Source of the DNA: Paenibacillus sp. MMS18-CY102
Lineage (GTDB): Bacteria > Bacillota > Bacilli > Paenibacillales > Paenibacillaceae
Length of the DNA stretch: 64,000 bases
NCBI RefSeq assembly: GCF_009789195.1
Contig: NZ_WSTC01000025.1
Coordinates: forward strand, 22,301-86,300
Reading direction: 5' to 3'
The position numbers and the translations under genes are program-made. The notes under the pieces were generated by a model. It was given only the letters and a program-made list of their open reading frames with translations. It was not told where the DNA came from and did not search any database. Shown here one piece after another: positions 1-9,300 of the stretch; positions within the stretch are counted from its first letter, which is position 1; each line of letters begins with the position of its first letter.

Positions 1-9
1 GATTGCCCG

Positions 10-39
10 TTGACAATGATTATCACTAGCGAATATACT
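10..39 (+). promoter_or_regulatory. Fur-box promoter of the efe operon
   Basis: A TTGACA -35 hexamer (10-15) and a TATACT -10 hexamer (34-39) are separated by 18 bp. Overlapping the -35 is TGACAATGATTATCA (11-25), which matches the Bacillus 7-1-7 Fur box TGATAATNATTATCA at all but one defined position. Iron-loaded Fur bound here would block RNA polymerase, so the operon downstream should be induced by iron starvation. The fit with three iron uptake genes makes this a confident call. Confidence 0.85.
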
Positions 40-147
40 GCAAGTTGGATAGGCTTATGGAATGAACCGTAATCTTACAATAAATTCACAATGATAGAAC
101 CAATAGATATTATCAATTCGAGAGTTGCACAAGAGAGGATGTTCACG

Positions 148-1038
148 ATGAAAGCTAGATTAACGTTTGCAGCACTTGTATTATCGATGTCGGTTGTTTT
201 TGCAGGGTGCTCGTCTGATTCGAAGGAAAAGGAAACGGACAAACCGGCTGACACAGCACAGACGCAGACTGAGACGGATACGAAAGCGGCGGATGCGTCC
301 GCTGATCTGAATGAGAAGCTGAAGGATGTACTGGCACAATATCGCCAATTCTCGATCGAACAGAACGATCTGATGATCGTAGAGACGGAGAAATTCGTTG
401 CGGCAGTAAAAGGCGGCGACCTGGAAACGGCTAAGAGCCTGTACGCGCCAACGCGCATGTACTATGAACGGATTGAGCCGATTGCAGAAGCGTTGGGCAA
501 TTTTGACCCGGATATCGATGCCCGTGAAGGCGATGTAGACGATAAGGAATGGCGCGGCTTCCACCGAATCGAGAAAGGCCTCTGGGTCGATAAGAAAACG
601 GCTGGCTACGAAGAGTATGCGGATCGCTTGCTTAACGATGTAAAGGCGATGCGTGCATTGATGGAAACGGTAGAAGTAGATACAGCGATGCTGACGACGG
701 GCGCAGTTGAGCTGTTGAATGAGGTATCGTCCTCTAAAGTAACAGGCGAGGAAGAGCGTTACTCGCACACGGACTTGTATGATTTTGTAGCAAACGTAGA
801 AGGTGCGAACAAAATCTATGAGCTGCTGAAGCCAGAGCTGGCGGAGAAGGATGCTGCACTTGAGAAAAGCATCGGCGACAAATTCACAGCGTTGAATGAG
901 CTGCTTGCCAAATATAAATCAGGTGACGGCTATGTGCCTTACACCGATCTTAAAGAAGAAGATACGCGTGCGCTTAGCCAAGCGCTTGATGCACTGGCAG
1001 AACCGCTTTCCCAAATGGGCAAAGCGTTAGGGGTTTAA
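148..1038 (+). CDS. efeO: Iron uptake lipoprotein EfeO/EfeM (imelysin-like)
   Basis: This is the surface lipoprotein component of the EfeUOB elemental iron uptake system, thought to bind iron and pass it to the EfeU permease. The first 20 residues form a lipoprotein signal ending in VFAGC. The mature chain is an all-helical imelysin/EfeM-type domain with the conserved HxxE metal motif (HRIE in GFHRIEKGLW, about residue 145). There is no N-terminal cupredoxin domain, so at 296 residues it is the short EfeM type. An ATG at 139 is possible, but AAGAGAGG (131-138) is spaced correctly only for the ATG at 148. It is first in a Fur-controlled operon; efeB starts 6 bp after its stop. Confidence 0.92.
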   Translation: MKARLTFAALVLSMSVVFAGCSSDSKEKETDKPADTAQTQTETDTKAADASADLNEKLKDVLAQYRQFSIEQNDLMIVETEKFVAAVKGGDLETAKSLYAPTRMYYERIEPIAEALGNFDPDIDAREGDVDDKEWRGFHRIEKGLWVDKKTAGYEEYADRLLNDVKAMRALMETVEVDTAMLTTGAVELLNEVSSSKVTGEEERYSHTDLYDFVANVEGANKIYELLKPELAEKDAALEKSIGDKFTALNELLAKYKSGDGYVPYTDLKEEDTRALSQALDALAEPLSQMGKALGV

Positions 1039-1044
1039 TGACGA

Positions 1045-2340
1045 ATGGCGGCCAACGACAATAAGAAGAGCGGTAGTGAAAATCAAGGCAAGCCGGGCAT
1101 CAGTAGGCGCGATCTGCTCAAAATGGCTGGCATCGGCGGCGCTGGGCTGTTGCTTGGCGGTGCCGGCATCGGCACTTTGTTAAAATCAAAGGAAAGCAGC
1201 AGCGCTGCTGCTTCAGGTGCGCCAGCCGATGGCTACCATGAGGAAATTCCTTTCTATGGCGCGCATCAGGCGGGCATTACGACGCCAGCGCAGGATTTTG
1301 TCATCTTCGCATCATTCGACCTGTCCACCACGTCAATCGATGAAGTGCGCGAGCTGTTTAAGCAATGGACGGCTGCTTCGGCGGCTATAGCAAAAGGCCA
1401 GATGATTGGCGAAGATAATGAAAACCTGAACGTCCCCCCATCAGATACGGGAGAAGCCGCGGGGCTTCAGCCTTCCAAAACGACGCTGACGTTCGGCGTT
1501 GGGCCCTCGTTCTTCGATTCAAGGTTTGGCCTGGCAGGCAAGAAGCCGGCAGAACTCGCGGACTTGCCTGCTTTCAGCGGCGACGCGCTTCGCGAGGAAT
1601 GGGTAGGTGGCGACCTTGGCGTGCAGGTATGCGCGAATGATATGCAGGTGGCTTTTCGCGCCATCCGCAACCTTACGCGCATCGCGCGCGGCAAAGCAAC
1701 GCTGCGTTGGACGCAAGAAGGCTTCCAGCGTACGGGAGGCTCCGATCCTAGCGGCGGTACGGCCCGTAATCTAATGGGCTTCAAGGACGGAACAGGCAAC
1801 CCGGATGTGAAGGACGGCGCTAAGATGAACGAGGTTGTCTGGTCGCAAGCGGGCGATGGGCAATCGTGGCTAGCGGGCGGCAGTTATATGATCGTCCGCC
1901 GCATTCGGATTCGAGTCGAGGTATGGGACCGTTCGACGCTGGGCGACCAAGAAGCAACCTTCGGCCGCCATCGCACGAGCGGCGCGCCGCTTGGCAGCAC
2001 AGATGAATTCGAGAAGATCGACCTCGACCGCAAAGATGGGAAAGGCAAGCCAGTCATTCCGATGGATGCGCATGTACGCGTAGCGAAGGAAGATGGCGTT
2101 CAAATATTGCGCCGTTCTTACTCGTATTCCAGCGGGCTGGACAAGCGGACGGGACAGTTCGATGCGGGCTTGCTCTTCATTGCTTACAATCGAAGCTTGG
2201 CAAAGCAGTTTATTCCGATGCAGACGCGATTGGCGAAATCGGATGCATTGAACGAATATATCGAGCATAACGGGAGTGCCGTATTCGCATGCTTCCCAGG
2301 TGTAAAGGAAGGCGGCTACATCGGCGATACGCTGCTGTAG
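1045..2340 (+). CDS. efeB: EfeB, Tat-exported DyP-type heme peroxidase
   Basis: This is a dye-decolourising peroxidase of the EfeUOB system. In Bacillus, EfeB (YwbN) oxidises ferrous iron to the ferric form taken up by EfeU. The N-terminus carries a twin-arginine signal (SRRDLLKM, residues 20-27) and a hydrophobic glycine-rich stretch, so the folded heme protein is exported by Tat. The DyP signature GFKDGTGNP lies near residue 245, with its aspartate acting in peroxide cleavage, and the likely proximal heme histidine is in GRHRTSG near residue 309. Length (431) is usual for the family. It lies between efeO and efeU in the same operon. Confidence 0.94.
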   Translation: MAANDNKKSGSENQGKPGISRRDLLKMAGIGGAGLLLGGAGIGTLLKSKESSSAAASGAPADGYHEEIPFYGAHQAGITTPAQDFVIFASFDLSTTSIDEVRELFKQWTAASAAIAKGQMIGEDNENLNVPPSDTGEAAGLQPSKTTLTFGVGPSFFDSRFGLAGKKPAELADLPAFSGDALREEWVGGDLGVQVCANDMQVAFRAIRNLTRIARGKATLRWTQEGFQRTGGSDPSGGTARNLMGFKDGTGNPDVKDGAKMNEVVWSQAGDGQSWLAGGSYMIVRRIRIRVEVWDRSTLGDQEATFGRHRTSGAPLGSTDEFEKIDLDRKDGKGKPVIPMDAHVRVAKEDGVQILRRSYSYSSGLDKRTGQFDAGLLFIAYNRSLAKQFIPMQTRLAKSDALNEYIEHNGSAVFACFPGVKEGGYIGDTLL

Positions 2341-2362
2341 CACGTACGTGTGATGCAATTGT

Positions 2363-2402
2363 ACAGACCGATATAACGGCTATAGCCGTTGTATCGGTCT
2401 GT
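2363..2402 (+). repeat. Stem-loop between efeB and efeU
   Basis: Two 18-base arms (2363-2380 and 2385-2402) pair with a single G-U wobble around a TATA loop. No T tract follows, so it is not an ordinary terminator. Inside a transcription unit such a structure could act as an mRNA processing or stability element or a partial attenuator that sets the efeU level. Function is inferred. Confidence 0.6.
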
Positions 2403-2434
2403 GGCGGTTATATGGAGGAAAGGAAGCGACAGGA

Positions 2435-4312
2435 ATGAGAAGTTGGGGGAAACGAGCAGGATCGGCGCAGGAGCAGGGGCAAAGGCAGGAATGGCGGAGG
2501 AAGCGAGGCGGATGGCTGGCTATTGTAGTCGCACTCATCATTGTTGTGGCATGTAACGGGGCGATAATGATGCCTTCATCTGCGAAAGCAGCTGCTTCGC
2601 AGGAGTTGAGCCAAGACCGCGTCAATCTGTTGGGTACGATCTTGCCGTTAGTCGGTGGCGCTTTAGTCGATATTGGCCGGGATGACCATGACGCCGCTGT
2701 GAAGGCTATAGCAGATGCGAAGGCGCAGTGGGAGGCGGTTGGGGCAGAACCACTGGAAGATATCGCGAAGCGCGTGAATGATGCCTTCGAAGCTGCGAGC
2801 AAGGCGATTGAGCAGTCGAAATCGGATCCAGCAGCGGCTAAGAAAGCACTGGCTGATTTAGCGAGTGCGGTTAATGCATATAAGAAAGCGGCAACGAAGA
2901 GCGATATACTCTCTGGACCGAAGGCGGCAGAGATGCTCGTGCCTCAGCTCAATGACCTGCTCGGGCATGTTCAAGGGGCAGACTGGTCGGCAGCCAATGC
3001 GGATTATCGCATAATAGAAAGCACTTGGCGCAAAATCGAGCAGCCGATCCGTGACGATAACACGAGCGTATATGGCAGCATTGAGACGAGCCTCAGCATG
3101 ATTCGAATTGCGATGCGCGCTGAGCCGCCTCGTGCGGAGCAAGCGGCTGCAGATACGCAAACGCTCATTGCGTACCTGAACGATTATGCAGCACACAAGC
3201 TTGCTGCTGTTGCACCATCCGATTCGGAGCTCAAGGTCGCTGATTTGATCGCTGTGCTGGACCAAGCGGCGTCATTGGTGGAGTCCGGTTCAGCCGCAGA
3301 GGCGGAAGCGCAGTTGCAGTCGTTCATTCGCATGTGGCCATCGGTGGAAGGGCAAGTGTCGATCCGTTCCTCAACGGTTTACCGGGACATTGAGAACGAG
3401 ATGACGGAAGCGCCTGGCTATTTGCTGGAAAATCCGCCTCAGCTCGATAAAGCGGAGGCGCTTATTGCAGAAATGAAGAGCGAGCTTCAGCCGTTCGTTG
3501 CGGATGCTAAATATACGGCATGGGATGCTGGAGCGATTTTGCTACGGGAAGGGCTTGAAGCGATTCTCGTCCTGTCGGCGCTGCTTGCTTACTTGAAGAG
3601 GACAGGCAATAATGCTCACCGCCGCTGGGTATGGTCTGGCGTATGGTCAGGGCTGCTGATCAGCGGGATCATGGCATTGGTATTGACCTATGTGGTAGCC
3701 AAAGCGTCCTCCGGCAGCACGCGCGAGATGATTGAAGGCTTCGCAGGCCTTGGCTCTGTGCTCTTGATGCTGACTGTCGGCAGTTGGCTGCATGGCAAGG
3801 CGAATATGCAAGCATGGAACCAGTACATCGACAAGACGATGGGATCGGCGCTGCGCCGTGGCAGCTTATGGTCGCTGTTTGCGGTCAGCTGCCTTGCAAT
3901 TGCGCGCGAAGGCGCAGAGACGACGATTTTCTATATCGGGATGGCACCTTCTATTGCACCAAGCCAGATGGCACTGGGCTTCGGCGTTACGTTCGCGCTG
4001 CTCATTGCACTGGGCTACATCATCATTAAATTTAGCGTGAAGCTGCCGATTCGCTTGTTCTTCCTTACGGCATCGGTGCTGATCTACTATCTCGTGTTCC
4101 GTTTCTTAGGCGAGAGCATTCATTCGCTTCAGGTCGCGAGCAAGCTGCCTGCACATAGCGTGCCCGAGGTTCCGTCGATTAGCTGGCTGGGCGTCTACCC
4201 GACGTGGGAGACGGCCGGAGCGCAGGCTGCGCTGCTTGTCTATATTGTTGGGCAAGTGCTGGCTAGCCGTGTTCGTACGGCAAAGCGAATTGCGAGCGCG
4301 CCTTCACGGTAA
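2435..4312 (+). CDS. efeU: EfeU, FTR1-family iron permease with N-terminal extracytoplasmic domain
   Basis: This is the membrane permease of the EfeUOB system and transports ferric iron into the cell. A basic N-terminus and one hydrophobic helix (about residues 25-45) are followed by about 320 residues of helical, charged extracytoplasmic sequence. The FTR1 core then has about seven membrane helices. Both RExxE iron motifs are present: REGLE near residue 371 and REGAE near residue 490. At 625 residues it is much longer than a minimal FTR1 permease because of the N-terminal domain. The start has an AGGAAAGGAAG-type binding site. A strong terminator follows and closes the operon. Confidence 0.92.
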   Translation: MRSWGKRAGSAQEQGQRQEWRRKRGGWLAIVVALIIVVACNGAIMMPSSAKAAASQELSQDRVNLLGTILPLVGGALVDIGRDDHDAAVKAIADAKAQWEAVGAEPLEDIAKRVNDAFEAASKAIEQSKSDPAAAKKALADLASAVNAYKKAATKSDILSGPKAAEMLVPQLNDLLGHVQGADWSAANADYRIIESTWRKIEQPIRDDNTSVYGSIETSLSMIRIAMRAEPPRAEQAAADTQTLIAYLNDYAAHKLAAVAPSDSELKVADLIAVLDQAASLVESGSAAEAEAQLQSFIRMWPSVEGQVSIRSSTVYRDIENEMTEAPGYLLENPPQLDKAEALIAEMKSELQPFVADAKYTAWDAGAILLREGLEAILVLSALLAYLKRTGNNAHRRWVWSGVWSGLLISGIMALVLTYVVAKASSGSTREMIEGFAGLGSVLLMLTVGSWLHGKANMQAWNQYIDKTMGSALRRGSLWSLFAVSCLAIAREGAETTIFYIGMAPSIAPSQMALGFGVTFALLIALGYIIIKFSVKLPIRLFFLTASVLIYYLVFRFLGESIHSLQVASKLPAHSVPEVPSISWLGVYPTWETAGAQAALLVYIVGQVLASRVRTAKRIASAPSR

Positions 4313-4358
4313 ATTGCATCATCATGCTTAGGCAGGTTAGGTATGGTATATGGGAGAG

Positions 4359-4418
4359 AACCACTTCATTTGGCGGCATGGCTGTAGGCTATTGCTGCTA
4401 AGTGAAGTGGTTTTTTTA
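4359..4418 (+). terminator. Terminator of the efe operon
   Basis: Arms AACCACTTCA (4359-4368) and TGAAGTGGTT (4403-4412) are complementary, and the second arm runs into a T tract to 4417. The loop of about 34 bases is long. Confidence 0.8.
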
Positions 4419-4437
4419 TGCTTTTATTCCAAAAGGG

Positions 4438-4464
4438 CGAAACCTGATGGCCAACTGGCGACTC
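4438..4464 (+). promoter_or_regulatory. Possible ECF-type promoter
   Basis: CGAAACC (4438-4444) and CGACTC (4459-4464) resemble the AAC -35 and CG -10 elements of ECF-sigma promoters. They lie just upstream of an ECF sigma gene, which would fit autoregulation. The spacing (14 bp) is on the short side, so this is weak. Confidence 0.25.
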
Positions 4465-4495
4465 TAATTACTATAAGGGAAAGGAGTTGCAGCAA

Positions 4496-5023
4496 GTGGA
4501 AGCCATTGAATTGGTGCAAGAAGCGAAAGCGGGATCGCGTGAAGCGTTCCTATCGCTCATTCGAATGAATGAATCGTTCCTCTATTCCATCGCACAGGGC
4601 ATTCTGTCATCTAAGCCGGATACATTCGATGCGATTCAAGAAACGATTTTGAAGGCATACAAAGAAATCGTCAAACTGCGGGAACCGGCCTATTTTCGAA
4701 CATGGCTTGTACGGATATTGATTAACGAGTGCAGGCGAGTCGCCCGCCATAACCGGAAGGTGATCCCAGTAGAGCAATTATACGAGCAGCGGGCGCCATC
4801 TTATGCGCTGGAATCGGATTTGGAGCTAATGGATTTATTGGATGGGCTGGATATGGAGCATAAAGAAATCGTCGTGCTGTATTACTTGGAGGATTTGCCG
4901 ATTAAGGAAATTGCCGCGATTGTGGAGCTGAGCGAGAATGGCGTTAAGTCGCGGCTGCACCGCGCTAGGCTGAAGCTTGCTGTACTGTTGAAGGATCCCG
5001 TGCTGAAGGAGGAGCTCCAATGA
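4496..5023 (+). CDS. ECF-family RNA polymerase sigma factor
   Basis: This is a group 4 (ECF) sigma factor that redirects RNA polymerase after an envelope or environmental signal. Region 2 occupies about residues 8-75 (FDAIQETILKAYKEI) and region 4 about residues 110-165, with the helix-turn-helix LPIKEIAAIVELSENGVKSR. The GTG at 4496 is preferred because AAGGAG (4481-4486) is 9 bp upstream; a TTG at 4487 directly abuts that site. Its stop overlaps the ATG of the anti-sigma gene (ATGA), so the two are translationally coupled. The regulon cannot be read from the sequence; the large surface glucanase just downstream is a candidate target. Confidence 0.9.
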   Translation: MEAIELVQEAKAGSREAFLSLIRMNESFLYSIAQGILSSKPDTFDAIQETILKAYKEIVKLREPAYFRTWLVRILINECRRVARHNRKVIPVEQLYEQRAPSYALESDLELMDLLDGLDMEHKEIVVLYYLEDLPIKEIAAIVELSENGVKSRLHRARLKLAVLLKDPVLKEELQ

Positions 5024-6162
5024 AACGAACCGAGTGGGACAATCAGTTGTCTGATCGGCTGCGCAAGCAACGGCGGGACGTTCCGGCCGAAATCCATGAA
5101 GGAATCGAACGTGTGCTGGCTTCCTTGCCAGAGCGTGAGTGGGAGATGGGCGGGAATACGAAACCACGGAGGCTCTATCGTTCGTGGGTTGCGGCCGCAT
5201 CCGCATTGCTCTTGTTAGCGGGCTCCATGTTCATTTTTACAGGATCGAACTCATTCGCGGAAGCGGTGAAGCAAAAGCTGCATTCGATCTTCTATGATAG
5301 CGGCACTCCAGCGCTCGTTGAGGAAGGCAAGAACCAGAATGGCGAGATGGGCGTTTTGTTGGAAAAGTCGGATAAAGGCTATACGCTGCGTGTTCATGAA
5401 ATTATGTATGATGGCCAGCGTCTATCCCTCAGTTACTCGTTGGCGAAGCAAGTCGGCAAACCACAGTCACAGTGGATCAAGCCGATATTCAAGCTGGATG
5501 CTTCCATGAAGAAGGGCAATCCGAACATTATCGGCACAGATAGCGGCAACGCTGGTGGCGATGAGAAGCTTGGCATCGTGAACTATTATTTTACGGGGGA
5601 TGCGCCAGAGCAATTTAATCTCAAAATCAATGTGCCAGCACTCGTGTTTGACTTTCATGACGTAGCCAAACAGTCGCTGTACCAAGGCAACTGGAGCTTT
5701 GAAATCCCTGTGAAGAAGAAGGGCGAGCCACTGAGAGAGGTCGCGAAGGCGGAGCTTCCGAAGGCAGATGATCAAGGCGTGCATTTTGAGGTGAGGCAGG
5801 TTCGCATGGCTTCCCGTTCGACGTTATGGCGGCTTTACTGGGAGTATCCGAGCGAGCTGAGGCCAAGTCCGCTCCTTAAGGGTACTCCTCGATATGGAAT
5901 GAACTATGTGCTGGAGGCGGCGGGCAAGAAGCTAACGGTTTCCCTGGATTATACGAGTGGCGGGAGAGTGCAGCGGGATGGGAAAGTTGTGGACGGCATG
6001 ATGTACGAAATGGCGATGTTCGTCACGGAGCAATTGCCGAAGGGCGTTAAGGAAGTGACGGTTACGCCAATCTTGCTGAAGATAACACAAGGAGCGAAAC
6101 TTAACAAACCTAACTTTGTCGAAACGCCGTTGCAATCTTTTGTTTTGAAGGTGCCGATTTGA
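5020..6162 (+). CDS. Membrane anti-sigma factor, DUF4179-like
   Basis: This is the likely partner that holds the upstream ECF sigma factor inactive at the membrane. A cytoplasmic basic N-terminus (residues 1-50) precedes one transmembrane helix (about 53-72, WVAAASALLLLAGSMFIFTG). About 300 extracytoplasmic residues follow, beginning with a DUF4179-type segment (YTLRVHEIMYDGQRLSLSY) and ending in a beta-rich region resembling DUF5643. It starts inside the sigma gene stop codon. Release of sigma presumably needs an extracellular signal, but the ligand is unknown. The arrangement sigma then DUF4179 protein is common in Paenibacillus. Confidence 0.85.
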   Translation: MKRTEWDNQLSDRLRKQRRDVPAEIHEGIERVLASLPEREWEMGGNTKPRRLYRSWVAAASALLLLAGSMFIFTGSNSFAEAVKQKLHSIFYDSGTPALVEEGKNQNGEMGVLLEKSDKGYTLRVHEIMYDGQRLSLSYSLAKQVGKPQSQWIKPIFKLDASMKKGNPNIIGTDSGNAGGDEKLGIVNYYFTGDAPEQFNLKINVPALVFDFHDVAKQSLYQGNWSFEIPVKKKGEPLREVAKAELPKADDQGVHFEVRQVRMASRSTLWRLYWEYPSELRPSPLLKGTPRYGMNYVLEAAGKKLTVSLDYTSGGRVQRDGKVVDGMMYEMAMFVTEQLPKGVKEVTVTPILLKITQGAKLNKPNFVETPLQSFVLKVPI

Positions 6163-6180
6163 TTGGATTGTAAGGAGAAG

Positions 6181-6227
6181 GGGTGTCCCAAAAGCCACGA
6201 CGGCTGAGGGGCAGCCCTGTTTTTTTT
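6181..6227 (+). terminator. Terminator after the sigma/anti-sigma pair
   Basis: An imperfect long stem (GGGTGTCCC...AGCC with GGCTGAGGGGCAGCCC) ends in a run of eight T residues at 6220-6227. Confidence 0.65.
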
Positions 6228-6296
6228 GCACGATTCCCCACCGTTGGACACAATGCGTAATAAAACAACTATCTAATGGAATAATGCACATCGCTT

Positions 6297-6310
6297 TGTA
6301 AGCGATTTCA
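6297..6310 (+). promoter_or_regulatory. CcpA binding site (cre)
   Basis: TGTAAGCGATTTCA matches every defined position of the cre consensus TGWAANCGNTNWCA. It lies 48 bp before the start codon of the glucanase gene, in a place where CcpA would block initiation or act as a roadblock. The gene should therefore be repressed by preferred sugars. Confidence 0.75.
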
Positions 6311-6357
6311 AAATACGATTAGGAGGAAGTCCAATTTTTAGGGGAGGTCTTGCCTTC

Positions 6358-9300
6358 ATGGCTAGATTGAAAAAATGGTTAGCTGGCGTAATGGCAGTAA
6401 TGCTGCTGATTGGCTTGCTGCCTGCTTATGTGGCGGAAGCTGCGGCTGGCGGTGGCGGTGCGGCAGCATCGGATTATGTGAGAATCAGAAACCACTGGCA
6501 GAACAACTATTTGTATGAGTCATCCGATGGCGTGGTGCGATATGGTTTTACGGCTTCAACAGACCAGTCATCCCAATGGCTAATTACAGAAGAGAATGGC
6601 AATAAACGAATTCAGAACCGCAAGACGGGCCACTATATTACGCTCGCGGACGTAACGAAGCGCCGCGATGCGCTGACAGCCCGCGAAATTACGGTAAGCA
6701 CGACAGCTGACCAATGGCTGATCGAAGCAGCGAGCAATCCGAACAATGTGCTTATCAAGAGCGCGACGGTTGCTTCCTCCGCTAATCTTGCGGTCCACGT
6801 GGAAGACCAGCTCGGATTTGCTGAGGTAAGCAGTGACATTAACGTGTCCTTTGACAGTCCGCAATGGCGGCTTGAGCCTGTGAAGGAGCTGCAGCCTGTA
6901 CGTATTATCAATGAAGAGCGCGCTGGGCAAGCTTTGTACGCGAAGGCGAATGCGGAAGCGCCTGCCCGTCCGGACGACCAAATCGCATTCGGCAAAGTTG
7001 ATGCTTCCGACACGAGTTCGCAATGGTATTTGGAGCCGGGCAGCAATGGCAATTACCGGTTGCTGAACGTTGCGACGGGCCATTATGTGACACAGTTTGA
7101 TGGCGGCGACTACTGGCGCCCTATCGAGATGGGCACGACAAGCGATCCGCTTAAGCAAGAGTGGAGCATGCAGCCTGCCCTTAATTTGCAGGATCAGCCT
7201 GTTCCCGGATTCGTGACGTTTGCAAGCGCGTTTAACGGGAACTATGTGCTCAATTCCCAATTCCCAGGCGATACGTTCGCACGTTCCAACGACTGGTCGA
7301 ATGCCAAATTGGCGAATGCCCATTGGAGAGTCGTTCCGGTATATGACGTGAGGCCGGTACGCATCGTGAACTTCACGACGGGCAACGTAGGCACTGATTA
7401 TTTGTATGAAGAAGGCGGCGTTGTGAAGCATGGCGCGCTTGGCGCGGCGAATGCGGACAATGCGCGTTACCAATGGATCGTCGAAGATTATGATGGAGCG
7501 AAGCGCATTCGTAATGCGGAAACGGGCAATTACGTGCAGGCGGGCAATCCGTTAACGCTTGCTCCGGATGCAGGGAATGGCGCGGCAGGCGACCAATGGG
7601 CCATCCAAGCGTCGACACAGTACGATGATTACGTGACGATTAAGAGCAAGGCTGGCGCCGATACGTATTTGAACGTGGCGGCAGGTGTAGATACGGCTTT
7701 ATCGGATGTGGTAGATCCGCTGTCGAACGGTGCGCAATGGCTGTTGGAGGATCCAACGGTTCCGACGGATGGTTCGCCGCAGTATGTGCGCATCCAGAAT
7801 GAATGGCAGCCGTTCGTATTCTATGAGGATGATAACGGCGATTTGAAATACGGCAATGCGCGTACTGACCAACGGGACCAGTGGGTGATTGAGAAATTTA
7901 GCGGACGCAAGCGGATTAAAAACCGCGCGACGGGCCATTACATCAACATGCAGTCCATGCAGGATGGCCACCTCCGCGTAACAGACGTACAGGATAGCTG
8001 GACGAGCGCTGTATGGATTATCGAGACTGTCAGCGGCGGCGCTAGGCTTATTCATAGCGTGAACGATCCAAGCTCCGGCGGAGAGACCGACCGTCTCATT
8101 AATTTGCAGAATTTGACCAAATACGCTGAGTATTCGGTAATGAACCGCAACTGGGGCAGTCCAAGATGGCGTTTCATCAACGTCGTGGATAACCGTCCAA
8201 CGAACGTGAAGCTGATCAACAAGAAGACAGGCGAAGCGTTGTATGAGGAAGTATCGGTCTCCGATCCAACGGAAGGCACGGTCAAGTATGGCGATGCCGC
8301 AACGGCTGATCCAACATCCACGTGGTTTGTAGAAGATGCAGGAGACGGTTCGATCCGCCTGAAGAACTTGACGACCGGCCATTACATCGCCATGCAAAAC
8401 GTTGGCGATACGGATGTCAATTTGGATAGCCCGCCGCAAGCGCTCCAAGCGCTTGGTACAATCTATCCAACATGGGGCAGCGCGAAGTGGCTGATGGATA
8501 CGACGCAGGATGCAGGCTATGTTGCCCTTCGGAGCGCCTGGGCTGCCCACTTCGTGAAGACAGAGGATGCCGACGGCGCAGTGAAGGTGAGCAAGGCCGT
8601 CAATCAGAACGGCACCTTCGACAGCAGCGGCCAATTCAAGCTTGAGCCTGTTGCGGCTGCAGCGCCACAAGTGCCTGCGGGCTACGTCCGCATTCGCAAC
8701 GTGTTCAATCAGCAGTACTTGTATGAGAACCAAGGCGGTGTTGTGCTGTATGGCAACGCTGAAGCATCCAACGGGTACTCCCATTGGAAAGTCGTAACGA
8801 ACAATGGCGTGAGCCAGTTGGAGAACCGTGTTACCGGCCATGTAATGGCAATTAGCGGCGACTATCGGTATATCCAGAGCGTGCCGTCCACTGGCGTAGG
8901 CAGCAACCCAGCAGCATCGCAGTGGGCAATTGAAGCGTCCGCAGATGGTGCGAGCATGTTGATTCGAAGCTTGGATGGCGCTTATAACGATGAGTATATC
9001 AATGTACAAAATTCCGCCGGTTACGCGGAACGCGGGTTGTATCCGGTAGCGTTCGGCTCGCTGCAATGGCAGTTCTCGGAAGCGCCTGACGCGTTCGAGA
9101 CGCCTCAAGGCGTGGCACCGCGCAACGAGGTAACGGCGACGCCGGCACAGGCGGAGCGTAATGAAGTGCGGATTGCGGTGCAAGCTGATGGCGCGCAAGC
9201 GCCGAAGTATTTGGCAGAAGCGAACGGAAGCGTGTCCTTGTCGGGCGATAGCTCGTCGAGCAATGCAATCTGGCTTGCGTATGATTTCAACGGAAGAAAG

